Part shown: piece by piece, positions 42,750 to 51,372 of the stretch
Layout: each line of letters opens with the position of its first letter
How positions within the stretch are numbered: the stretch's first letter is position 1
NCBI GenBank assembly: GCA_022821065.1
Contig: JAJEEK010000090.1
Coordinates: 1-64,000, forward strand
DNA length: 64,000 nt
Source: Candidatus Poribacteria bacterium
GTDB taxonomy: Bacteria; Poribacteria; WGA-4E; WGA-3G
Direction: 5' to 3'
The notes under the pieces: model-generated
Database searches by the model: none
The model's input: the letters and a program-made list of their open reading frames with translations, nothing else
What the model was told of the DNA's origin: nothing
Position numbers and translations under genes: made by a program

Positions 42750-43766
42750 TTAATATTTAAAAATTCGTCTTTTTAAGGTTTGGCGAATATTTTTCATTCG
42801 GTCAAGATTAAGGAAGAATGCGCCCCCTAATTTCACTGGAAAACTCAATAGATGAAGTGTCAAACTCGCGACATTAGGTTGTATTGACACAGGGCTGTAG
42901 TTATGCTTCTTCATGAGGACTGCATTTATTTTTTGGTTGAGGTAGATTTCAGCCGAATTGAGTTCACCCGCATTTGTGCCACTTCGCCAGCTTTGTGCTC
43001 GCTGCGGGTTGATGCCGAGTTGTTCTGGTTGATCCTCGCCGACAGAAGAACCGACTTGCGGGACTTGGAGCAACTCATCGACGTAAGTAATACCGACAAA
43101 GTCACAGAGGCATTTGACGGTTTTTTGCGGGTATGCAAGGAGTTCTTCAAAGTAGACAGAGATAACCCGTTCATGCTTTGCAAATTGATCTGCTGCATTA
43201 ACAGCTGTCCGCCATATATGGCTGATGGTTATTGGATGATAGTTCATCCAATCCCGAAGCGTCTCTTTTATCGGCATATCACTTCCACCGAGGAATCGGC
43301 GTTTCCACTTTTTTTTCTGGGATAACATCACATCGCGTGGGTCCCGAATCATGTTAATAATCCGTGCTTCAGGATAAAGTTCAAGGATATCTCCAATGTA
43401 AAAGACATTACGTGGGGTTTGGTCGCACGGTATAATGCGGTTGTTTTCAGCAGCTTCATGACGTAGAAAGGCTTCAAAAAGCGCAGCCGGTGTATCTGGA
43501 TAGCGGGTTAAACCTGTTAGAAACGTTTGTGCGTCACTTAGGAATCGGTGTGCCTTGCCGTGTGTGCGGTAGCCTTCACGTTGCACGCAAAATAATTGTG
43601 AAGCGAGTTTCTCTATCTCTTTTGTATGTGTTTTTGATGAAAAAGGGGGTGCAGCTAACTGGCCGAAGAAATGGAGTTCGCCAAAAGTGTAAACTCTTGG
43701 GTGTTTGCCGAATATGCGTCCCATCATCGTCGTCCCGCTGCGACTATTGCCTACAACAAATATCAT
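42750..43766 (-). CDS. sulfotransferase family protein (2)
   Basis: 338 residues. The PAPS loop VVGNSRSGTTMMGRIFGKHP is at the very N-terminus. EARIINMIRDPRDVMLSQKK is the second conserved region, and the sequence then continues to a basic tail (NIRQTLKRRIFKY). Related in type to the protein encoded at 41438 but clearly distinct. The start at 43766 follows a TTTTAACTATGGG-type leader seen also before 46901. Confidence 0.87.
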   Translation of the reverse strand: MIFVVGNSRSGTTMMGRIFGKHPRVYTFGELHFFGQLAAPPFSSKTHTKEIEKLASQLFCVQREGYRTHGKAHRFLSDAQTFLTGLTRYPDTPAALFEAFLRHEAAENNRIIPCDQTPRNVFYIGDILELYPEARIINMIRDPRDVMLSQKKKWKRRFLGGSDMPIKETLRDWMNYHPITISHIWRTAVNAADQFAKHERVISVYFEELLAYPQKTVKCLCDFVGITYVDELLQVPQVGSSVGEDQPEQLGINPQRAQSWRSGTNAGELNSAEIYLNQKINAVLMKKHNYSPVSIQPNVASLTLHLLSFPVKLGGAFFLNLDRMKNIRQTLKRRIFKY

Positions 43767-43887
43767 CCTTTTAACTATGGGCCTCTGATCACTGCTCCAC
43801 TACGTTTCGCAGTGGTTTTCGCTTAATTTGAACGGTAAGCGAAATACGTCTGATTTTTAAGCTGCTACGCGCTGGGGAATCCAGCAC

Positions 43888-45525
43888 CTACTTCATTATT
43901 TTTACTATCCCGAAACTATTTTTGGGGATGACGAGTTCTGTGGCTTTCCCATTCCATTCTTGGATATTGATTTCTATTTTGCCGGAGCCTTCCATTTCGG
44001 CGTTGCCTCCGTTTGTTGCGTTGAGTCTCTCATTGGCAACGTAACGATAGGTGATATCCCTTTTGTAGCGTTTGCCATCAATGAAGAGTTGTGGTGTATG
44101 ATCTTCACCTGTGCGATTGCTGACGAGGATGACGAGGCGTTTTGCATCTTCGCCCCCGATAGCTTGTGCCTGAATACCGGACATCTGTTTTCCGGCATAT
44201 TCTATAGCTCCGGAAAGGGAGGGTTGGTTTTGGATTGAGAGGGTAAACTGCGTATCCGCCTGTGCGAATGCTTCGCCAATCAGTTGAAAAGTGGGATAGA
44301 CAGCACGGCGTATCGTATTTCCGAAGTCTGTCTGTGGTTCCCCGCCATATTTCCAAAAGGTCTTAGGGTTAACAGGCGTTACCGGCGAAAACGCTGGAAA
44401 TCCTTTGCCGGGGCCAGTGATAACATGAAAGTTTGCCTGTGTGACGTTAGGCATCGTTAACATTTTGAGGAAAAAGTCGCCTACGTACATTGCGTGGAGT
44501 TGTGTGTTTGCGACACGGTTAGCAGGATTGGCGATGTTCCACTCGGTTATCCACATCTCTTTATTTGGAAATAATTTTTGATAATATTCAAGTGCATCTG
44601 GTACCGCAAAGTGGATCCATCCCATAAGATAACCTCGCATCTCCTCTATCTCTTTTTTCCTCATGGCTTTGTAGGCATAAACATGGACGGAGTAAGCATC
44701 GAAAAAGCTGGTATCCGCTGCGAGGGCCTCATCCCATTTGCGTTGCTGCGTTTTTACCAACCACCCGTCTTTATGAAAAGCGATGGGTGTTGCACAGACG
44801 GATACTTTTATATTTGGGTTAACGGTTTTCATGGCTGTGACATGTTGCTTCGCTTCTTTGATGTAGGCAGCAGGGGTCGGATATTTGTTGAGGTAGTGTG
44901 GGAGATAGTACTCGTTGCCGAGTTCCCAATGTGTAATGCCGTACCCCTTATCTTTAGCATAACGAACCCATGCTGCGCTCTCCTCTGGGCTGCCTGTCCA
45001 CAGATTCACGACGACAACTGGCGTTATATTCAGTGTGTTGCACATCTGCATAAAATCGTCAAAAAGAATTTTGCCATCTCGTCGCCTTTGAAGTCTGGCG
45101 TAATTTCCTTTATTTCGTTGATTAAGTTTTAGATTGAGGGTTGATGCCATTTCCTCCTCAAGAAAGCCGCCAATTTTCCAATGATAAAAGTTTCCGACGG
45201 TTCCGCCGGGAAACCGTAATGTTTTCGGGGCAAGTGTTTTCGTTAATTCGACGAAGTCGGGATCAAGGTATCCATAGTCGCCGCTCATCATGTTGGTGTT
45301 GAAACCGTAGAGTGCTTGACGGAGCGGTTGTGTGTTGCGCGTGTTAATTTCTAAATGTAGCCTCCCAGGTACCGGCTTTTCCTTTTCACATCCGACGTTC
45401 AGAAACATGATTATCAAGACCGATGAAACTATACAAAGCTTTCGGTGAAACCTGTTAAAAGTGTGATAAGCATTTGCAAAGTGGCAATATGTATTTACAA
45501 TTAGCATAGGCGTTAAAAAATTCAT
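43888..45525 (-). CDS. lipoprotein glycoside hydrolase, clan GH-A (arabinofuranosidase-like)
   Basis: 545 residues. Hydrophobic segment ending in FLNVGCEKEK, a lipobox-type site. The TIM-barrel part has TLRFPGGTVGNFYHW, the acid/base Glu in THWELGNEYY and the likely nucleophile Glu in MWITEWNIAN, as in GH51/GH39-type enzymes. A beta-rich tail ends the protein. It may trim or degrade the polymer made by this locus. The ATG overlaps the polymerase stop by 4 bases (ATGA), so they are coupled. Confidence 0.75.
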   Translation of the reverse strand: MNFLTPMLIVNTYCHFANAYHTFNRFHRKLCIVSSVLIIMFLNVGCEKEKPVPGRLHLEINTRNTQPLRQALYGFNTNMMSGDYGYLDPDFVELTKTLAPKTLRFPGGTVGNFYHWKIGGFLEEEMASTLNLKLNQRNKGNYARLQRRRDGKILFDDFMQMCNTLNITPVVVVNLWTGSPEESAAWVRYAKDKGYGITHWELGNEYYLPHYLNKYPTPAAYIKEAKQHVTAMKTVNPNIKVSVCATPIAFHKDGWLVKTQQRKWDEALAADTSFFDAYSVHVYAYKAMRKKEIEEMRGYLMGWIHFAVPDALEYYQKLFPNKEMWITEWNIANPANRVANTQLHAMYVGDFFLKMLTMPNVTQANFHVITGPGKGFPAFSPVTPVNPKTFWKYGGEPQTDFGNTIRRAVYPTFQLIGEAFAQADTQFTLSIQNQPSLSGAIEYAGKQMSGIQAQAIGGEDAKRLVILVSNRTGEDHTPQLFIDGKRYKRDITYRYVANERLNATNGGNAEMEGSGKIEINIQEWNGKATELVIPKNSFGIVKIMK

Positions 45526-46901
45526 AATGTTATCTTCAAAGGTTTATAGGTGGGTAGTGCCCTATCACTGGCAAACATGAGACCGGCACAGAGCCAGAAA
45601 TAAAAACCGTATCCTCGATATTCGAGGGTTCGATTAAAAAAAAGTAAGAATACGGTAACGGCGACGAGGCAGAGCATGATAATTGCGATCTGCTGTGTTA
45701 CGCGTGAAGTGGAGGCATCGTGCCTTATAAGGGATGACGGACTGATGGATCTTTTATAAAGGTTGAAAGCGGCGCGAAAGAGTTGAAAAAATATTAAAGC
45801 GAAGAACCCGAGTCCCAATAAGCCATAGAAACAGAGGATTGCGACCCAGTATACATCCTTGAAGCCGCTTTTACTGAGTACTTTCAGCAGGAACGATCGT
45901 TTGCTCATATTGAGTCCTTCAATGGTAGAGTTTTGGTCTGCGCCATAGCCTAAGATTGGCTTGTTGACGAGGACCGTCGGGACATTTCCGATTAATGCCC
46001 CCAACCGCTGTTTTTGTGCGACTCGGACGTAAGAACCGGAGAACACACCTGTTACATTACCGACAAGGCCGACCCTTGCTTTGCGTGGGTTTATATATTC
46101 GAGGTTGAAGGGGTTTACGACTGCTAACAACAGTCCGAAGACCAATGCGGTCACACCTGCGAGTTGGAGTGTTTTTTTCCAACCGAAATGGAAGTAGTAC
46201 CATGCGCCTCCGGCAAGTAGTGCGGAGAATGTAGCGGCGCGCGAATATGAACGGGCGATAAAGAAAAATAGCACTGCTGCGCCGAGTAGATTCAGATACT
46301 CTAATCGGCGGATACGTGAGAGATAGACAATGAGAACGAGAATCATAAAGATACCGTAAATCACGGTATCGCCTAAAGTCCCGTAGACACTCCCAATTTC
46401 TCTACCGAGTTCAAGGAGCCTATATTCTTTGGTAAATCCGGCGATGCCGATTGTTGATTCTCGCGGTAGGAAGAAGTCGAAGGCAGCGGGTCCTCCCACC
46501 CACTGAATGAGCCCTGCAGCGAGTTGAAATATACCGATACCGAGGATTATTCGTAAAAATGTTGCGATTCTTCTTTCTGATAGGGGAGAGTTCGCGACGA
46601 GATAAAAGAGTACGATATATCGTGCAAATGGCCGGATATTATAAATACTTCCCATCAAGGGGGATCCATTTACGAATACTGAGAGTAAAACGACGGTATA
46701 AAACCCGATAATTGGTAAATCAATGGCTGTTTTGACGAATGGGATACCTCTATGGAGTTTATGGATGACGAGTTTTCCGAAGGCAACATAGATGAGTATT
46801 TCGCCGAGGAATCTTAAATAGGAGTAGGCCGTATCACTAATCGGCAAAAACTTCAGTATAAATTCTTCAAAGGCGACGTATCCCGTCAAAAAGTAAATCA
46901 T
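45522..46901 (-). CDS. O-antigen ligase/polymerase-like membrane protein
   Basis: 459 residues with about 11 membrane segments (LPIIGFYTVVLLSVFVNGSP, YLNLLGAAVLFFFIARSYSR). The SYSRAATFSALLAGG stretch and a long periplasmic loop with RVAQKQRLGALIGN are of the O-antigen ligase / Wzy type. It would polymerise or attach repeat units at the outer face of the inner membrane. Paired with a flippase at 50335. Confidence 0.82.
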   Translation of the reverse strand: MIYFLTGYVAFEEFILKFLPISDTAYSYLRFLGEILIYVAFGKLVIHKLHRGIPFVKTAIDLPIIGFYTVVLLSVFVNGSPLMGSIYNIRPFARYIVLFYLVANSPLSERRIATFLRIILGIGIFQLAAGLIQWVGGPAAFDFFLPRESTIGIAGFTKEYRLLELGREIGSVYGTLGDTVIYGIFMILVLIVYLSRIRRLEYLNLLGAAVLFFFIARSYSRAATFSALLAGGAWYYFHFGWKKTLQLAGVTALVFGLLLAVVNPFNLEYINPRKARVGLVGNVTGVFSGSYVRVAQKQRLGALIGNVPTVLVNKPILGYGADQNSTIEGLNMSKRSFLLKVLSKSGFKDVYWVAILCFYGLLGLGFFALIFFQLFRAAFNLYKRSISPSSLIRHDASTSRVTQQIAIIMLCLVAVTVFLLFFNRTLEYRGYGFYFWLCAGLMFASDRALPTYKPLKITL

Positions 46902-47049
46902 ATTTTTAACTATGGACTTCTGATCTGCGTTCCACTACGTTTCAGGCAGATTTTCGGTGAATTCAATACGTTTCTGGGAATTTTTACGCATCTATTTTCA
47001 GCGGTTATTCCGTTTTTTGAAGCTGTCACAACGTACTTTATTGATGGTT

Positions 47050-48003
47050 TTAACTACTGACAGTTGACTGTTTCTTTGGGGCGCTATTCCAAGCGGAAAG
47101 GTCTCTGTCGAGTAATTCGGCTAATTGTTCATTAAAGGGTTTAAAATACGCTATTTGGCGTTCGCGTGTCTCTGGGTTGATCGGTGGTGTGCCGGACTCC
47201 ATATCTTTCTGGGGTCTATCGTTCCAATCCAGGACGGTTTTTCTTAATTTGTAAGCGGTGGCATCCGGTATAAGTTTCCGAATGACTCTTCTCAATGGGT
47301 TGTGGGATGCCAGAAATTGGGTAAATATATAATTAAAACGTTCGGAACGCGGCCTGGCAGCTTGGTTATGTCTTTCACCGATGATGGGTTTAAAATTGGT
47401 ATGGACACCGATATGATCAAAAAGTTGTTTGCAAACGGCTTCGGCATCTTCTTTCAGATCGTCCGTTAGGATGCAATGCACACGGTTTGGACCGAATTGT
47501 GTTATCAGATTCTTGACGTGCGGATAATAGATGCCGTTGTACTGATAGGCACACTGTCTCCATTTAAACCAGTCTTCGTTTATGCGTGCCTCTTCAGTGG
47601 CGAGTGCCTCTTCATAAGTCTTGATATTCTCCCATCCTCGCCGCCGTGCCCACCAGTAAGCGGAATATGCGCGTGCCACAGGTTCTCGTAGGAGAACGAC
47701 GAGGTGCATATCAGGGTTGTGTGTGTAAATCCGCTGCATGACTTCTGGCGAATGCATGACCATCACATTTTTAGCAAGAAGCTGCTTGTCTTCAATTTCG
47801 CTGTAGTCATTTTCGCCGGCAAAGTATTTGGCAAAAGCCCATTCATAACCGCGCGTGTATTCTCGATCCTGTAGGAAAAACGTCATCTCTGGCTGCGCAT
47901 GTGTATGGATATTTGGGTGTTGCGCTAAGTAGCGGAGCAGTGAAGATGTTCCTGACTTTTGCGCACCGACGATCATTAATTGGATATTTTTAACGACTTC
48001 CAT
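47050..48003 (-). CDS. sulfotransferase family protein (3)
   Basis: 317 residues. PAPS loop LMIVGAQKSGTSSLLRYLAQ at residues 9-28 and MHLVVLLREPVARAYSAYWW, the second conserved region with the Arg and Ser that bind the 3'-phosphate. This is the Sulfotransfer_1 type, as in carbohydrate sulfotransferases. The start overlaps the end of the next sulfotransferase gene by 28 bases, so the two are translated together. Confidence 0.9.
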   Translation of the reverse strand: MEVVKNIQLMIVGAQKSGTSSLLRYLAQHPNIHTHAQPEMTFFLQDREYTRGYEWAFAKYFAGENDYSEIEDKQLLAKNVMVMHSPEVMQRIYTHNPDMHLVVLLREPVARAYSAYWWARRRGWENIKTYEEALATEEARINEDWFKWRQCAYQYNGIYYPHVKNLITQFGPNRVHCILTDDLKEDAEAVCKQLFDHIGVHTNFKPIIGERHNQAARPRSERFNYIFTQFLASHNPLRRVIRKLIPDATAYKLRKTVLDWNDRPQKDMESGTPPINPETRERQIAYFKPFNEQLAELLDRDLSAWNSAPKKQSTVSS

Positions 48004-48911
48004 GGTACGGGTTTTCCTATTAAGGCAGAGAGTGTATCGGTATCATGTTGATAATAATTCACTAAGCGATGTCGGGTTTCTTCCGACATCAGTATCTCTT
48101 CGTCGGATTGTGTGTTCAACCGGAGATAGAGGGGTTCTATTGTTCGTCTAATCGCGCGCAAGGGATTATGAATGACGGGTTTGTTATGTGTCCACTGTCG
48201 TAATCGAAATCGGAAGTCCCTATATTTCCGATGCAGTTCGGAGTTCCGCATCTTCTCGGTACGGTTTGTTACTTTAAAAATGTAGTTTGCGTAAAAATCG
48301 GCATCTATACCGGCAAAGTTGCATAAACTTGCCATTATTTGTGCTGGTTGCGTTGCTAATTCTTCATAAAAGAGTATGTGAACGCGCGCTGGCCCCAATT
48401 GGTTGAGGTATGGTTTTAGATAGATAGCATAACACCCTTGTTGGAGTGTTTGCAAGTGTTGTTCTTCTTGTCCTTTATGTTCAGTGGCGAACAGCAATTC
48501 GACATAAGCATCGAAACTTAGGGTTTGTGGCAATTTGCCGATCTGCTTTGCGAACCGGTACCAGGAGATTAACCGCGAAATCGGTTCACGTAAGCTAAAG
48601 ACCAATTTTGCGTATGGCAGGAACTCGGCGATCCTTTGACGTGCTTTTTCACAATATAGATAATCAGGCGTTGATTCCATTCGTAGCTGTGTTTCACTAC
48701 AGTTAGGAAACAGCGAGGCATATTTCTCAACATCACCATTGTATCGATATTTTGATGGGAGTGGGTAACCGCTACTAAGAAAAAAGCGTGTTTCCTTGTA
48801 GGTAGCAGCGCAAATAGCGGGATGGTCGGATAGATAAGCGAACAACGAAGTTGTTGCGGCTTTTGTCGTACCCCCTACAATAAGATAGTTGTAATCCGCT
48901 ACATTGTTCAT
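47976..48911 (-). CDS. sulfotransferase family protein (4)
   Basis: 311 residues. PAPS loop LIVGGTTKAATTSLFAYLSD (residues 10-29) in which Ala replaces the usual Gly after the Lys. Second region AKLVFSLREPISRLISWYRF. Sulfotransfer_1 type. Four such genes in 7.5 kb mean that several positions or sugars of the polymer may be sulfated. Confidence 0.9.
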   Translation of the reverse strand: MNNVADYNYLIVGGTTKAATTSLFAYLSDHPAICAATYKETRFFLSSGYPLPSKYRYNGDVEKYASLFPNCSETQLRMESTPDYLYCEKARQRIAEFLPYAKLVFSLREPISRLISWYRFAKQIGKLPQTLSFDAYVELLFATEHKGQEEQHLQTLQQGCYAIYLKPYLNQLGPARVHILFYEELATQPAQIMASLCNFAGIDADFYANYIFKVTNRTEKMRNSELHRKYRDFRFRLRQWTHNKPVIHNPLRAIRRTIEPLYLRLNTQSDEEILMSEETRHRLVNYYQHDTDTLSALIGKPVPWKSLKISN

Positions 48912-49021
48912 AATAATTTTCAGTTATCGTGCCTCGCAGTGAGAGCAGTTTTCAGTTAAAAAGGGATGTTGTACCGACAGTTTTCTAAACGACTGCCACA
49001 AGGTATTAACCGACAACTTCC

Positions 49022-50335
49022 CTAAAACCAAGAGACCTGTGTCCTTCGGAGGAGAAACGTCAGGTTCCCGACAGCAAGGAGTGCGGTAACTGATACGGAC
49101 AGCGCGACACCGAAGATCCACCAGGTTTCGATTAACCCGTAAGCAATCAGAAAATTAAACAGTGCCATTGTTACCATATTTGCGAAAATAGACCCGTATG
49201 CCTTTTGGGCGTAAAGCCCCGCATTTAGCACAGGTATAAGACAAGAGAATAGCATACCGGCACTGAGCCAGAAGAGGAGTTGTCCTATCAATTCAATTTT
49301 GGTCTTACTTAATTCACCACGTCCATATAACAACCCGCTGATTTTTCCGTGAAATATCAGCATGAATAGGGTTGCCAAAAACCCGATAATTATAGCGGTG
49401 CGTACATTTCGGTTGAGAGTCTGTCCTAATTTCTGTTTATTGTTTATTGCATCGTCGGCTGCCATATCCGGTAAACCTGTTGTGGCAATACTGGTCCCGA
49501 TAAGTGTCTGTAACGCCGAAAATATCTGGAAAGCGGATTTATAGAGTGTAATAAGCCCTTGTCCGAATTGTGAGACGAGATATACTTCAATCAACAATCG
49601 ATTCGTGATTTGTCGGACTGCGAAACCGAGAGTCGGTAATGTAATAGTATTTTTCAAGGCGCGTAGTGTATCGAGAGAGATACCTGTAACCTCGTACCGG
49701 TGTCCAACCTGATACGCGCCGATACATAACCAACCGAAGTATGCAATAAAGCCTGCTGTATAGGCAACTGCCACATAGTTTTCAAGGTTTTGTGTATTCC
49801 ATAGAAGGAAAAATACAAATGCTGCAGCCCCCGCAGGTAAAGCGTTTCGGAGTGCGACTGTTTTAAAACGCTGCTGACTGTTCAGGAGTGCCCCGAGGAC
49901 GGTGCTACCACATCCGAATATGGTCAGTGGTGCGCAGAGTCGCAACAGTGTTGTCGCCTTTTGGACGTTGATAGTTGGCTTCCTTAGCAATGCACTTAAT
50001 ATCCATGGTGCGAAAAGTTCGATTAGAACGAAAACCGCAGTACCAACACAGATCAAAAAAAACAGAAGGCTATTCGTGAAGTGTTGATAGGCTGTGCAAG
50101 TCAACTCCTTTTTGCGTGTGACGAAGAGCGGAACAAGACTAAATTTAGCACCTTCTCGGACGATTGTGTCAACGACTAATACAATTGCTAATGCGGTTAT
50201 AAGCTCATCAGCAGTGGTGCTGAAACCGAACCGAGTTGGTATCAAGATAACACGGACGAGGAGACTCACCCCCATTCCAGCAAAGGTAATAGCCATTACC
50301 CAAAAAGTTTTGTGCTGTAGGAGTTTTTTGACCAT
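49022..50335 (-). CDS. MurJ/MVF-type lipid-linked oligosaccharide flippase
   Basis: 437 residues, about 12 membrane segments (FWVMAITFAGMGVSLLVRVI, LLFFLICVGTAVFVLIELFA). MurJ-like features are ADELITALAIVLVVDTIVREGA, LLRLCAPLTIFGCGSTVLGALLNSQQRF and LYGRGELSKTKIE. In this setting it is more likely the Wzx-type flippase of the polysaccharide pathway than the cell's main lipid II flippase, but both are possible. Confidence 0.83.
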   Translation of the reverse strand: MVKKLLQHKTFWVMAITFAGMGVSLLVRVILIPTRFGFSTTADELITALAIVLVVDTIVREGAKFSLVPLFVTRKKELTCTAYQHFTNSLLFFLICVGTAVFVLIELFAPWILSALLRKPTINVQKATTLLRLCAPLTIFGCGSTVLGALLNSQQRFKTVALRNALPAGAAAFVFFLLWNTQNLENYVAVAYTAGFIAYFGWLCIGAYQVGHRYEVTGISLDTLRALKNTITLPTLGFAVRQITNRLLIEVYLVSQFGQGLITLYKSAFQIFSALQTLIGTSIATTGLPDMAADDAINNKQKLGQTLNRNVRTAIIIGFLATLFMLIFHGKISGLLYGRGELSKTKIELIGQLLFWLSAGMLFSCLIPVLNAGLYAQKAYGSIFANMVTMALFNFLIAYGLIETWWIFGVALSVSVTALLAVGNLTFLLRRTQVSWF

Positions 50336-50364
50336 AGCGATTGCCGGGTTAGGGCTGAGCGAAT

Positions 50365-51360
50365 TTATTTCCAGCCTTCGGGCAGGTTTTTGCGGATCTC
50401 AATATCATCAAATAATTTGGAGGTACGCGGTCCAACAGATTTCGCCCATGCCGCCATCCTACCTAAACCGTCTGGCAGTGTCACCTGTGATGTCTTCCCA
50501 AAGACTTTATGGAATTTCTCGTGTGTACAATAGGCGTGTTTTACCTCTTCTCGCTCTCGCAGGTATTTTACGGGCACCTCCTTACCCATGGCCGTCATCA
50601 CTAAATCCGCTAACTCGTTTACAGAGACATGTTTATCCGATCCGACGTTAAAAGCCTGACAAGCGGCTTCGGGTATATCCACAGACCGAGCGATGTGTGG
50701 TGCGACATCTGCAATGTGCGTGAACGCTCGTGTCTGCTCGCCATCTCCAAAGATGAACAGGGGTTCACCGAGCATAATTTTATTTATAAAGATACCGATG
50801 ACGTTTCGATATTTGTCTCCGATGTTTTGGAGTTCACCGTAGACGTTGTGCGGACGGAAAATGGTATAATCCAAATCGAAGAGCCGTTTGGAAGCAACAA
50901 GTTCCTGTTCAACGGCGTATTTAGCGATACCGTAGGAGTCCTCAGGCATGGGTGTGAGTGACTCATGCATCGGTAGTTGGTTCTCACCGTAAACAGCGAT
51001 GGAAGAGGTGAACACAAACCGCTTAACTTCATGATTCACTGCAGCGTTGATAAGATTTACGCTTCCGATGAGGTTGTTTTGATAGTTAAACCGTTTGATA
51101 AAGTGGCTGAGTCCCTCCGCTGCGTAAGCTGCGAGATGATAGATATAGTCGAATTGGTAGTGTTCACAGAGTTGATTTATCAGTGCGACATCAAGGATGC
51201 TACCTTCAACAAAGGTTGTAGCTGGATTCAGGTTCTCTCGGAAGCCGCCGCTTAAGTCGTCAAGTGCGATAACATCTGTATCGCCACGCTGGAGGAGTTC
51301 GTCAACGACGTGTGCTCCCATAAAGCCTGCGCCTCCCGTCACCAGTGAGGTTTTTTTCAT
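50365..51360 (-). CDS. NAD-dependent sugar epimerase/dehydratase
   Basis: 331 residues. Extended SDR: VTGGAGFMGAHVVDELLQRG for NAD binding, FTSSIAVYGENQ and the catalytic Y-x-x-x-K in DSYGIAKYAVEQ. Similar in type to UDP-glucose 4-epimerase. It probably supplies an activated sugar for the locus. 29 bases before the flippase gene. Confidence 0.9.
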   Translation of the reverse strand: MKKTSLVTGGAGFMGAHVVDELLQRGDTDVIALDDLSGGFRENLNPATTFVEGSILDVALINQLCEHYQFDYIYHLAAYAAEGLSHFIKRFNYQNNLIGSVNLINAAVNHEVKRFVFTSSIAVYGENQLPMHESLTPMPEDSYGIAKYAVEQELVASKRLFDLDYTIFRPHNVYGELQNIGDKYRNVIGIFINKIMLGEPLFIFGDGEQTRAFTHIADVAPHIARSVDIPEAACQAFNVGSDKHVSVNELADLVMTAMGKEVPVKYLREREEVKHAYCTHEKFHKVFGKTSQVTLPDGLGRMAAWAKSVGPRTSKLFDDIEIRKNLPEGWK

Positions 51361-51372
51361 ATTTTTTGCCTT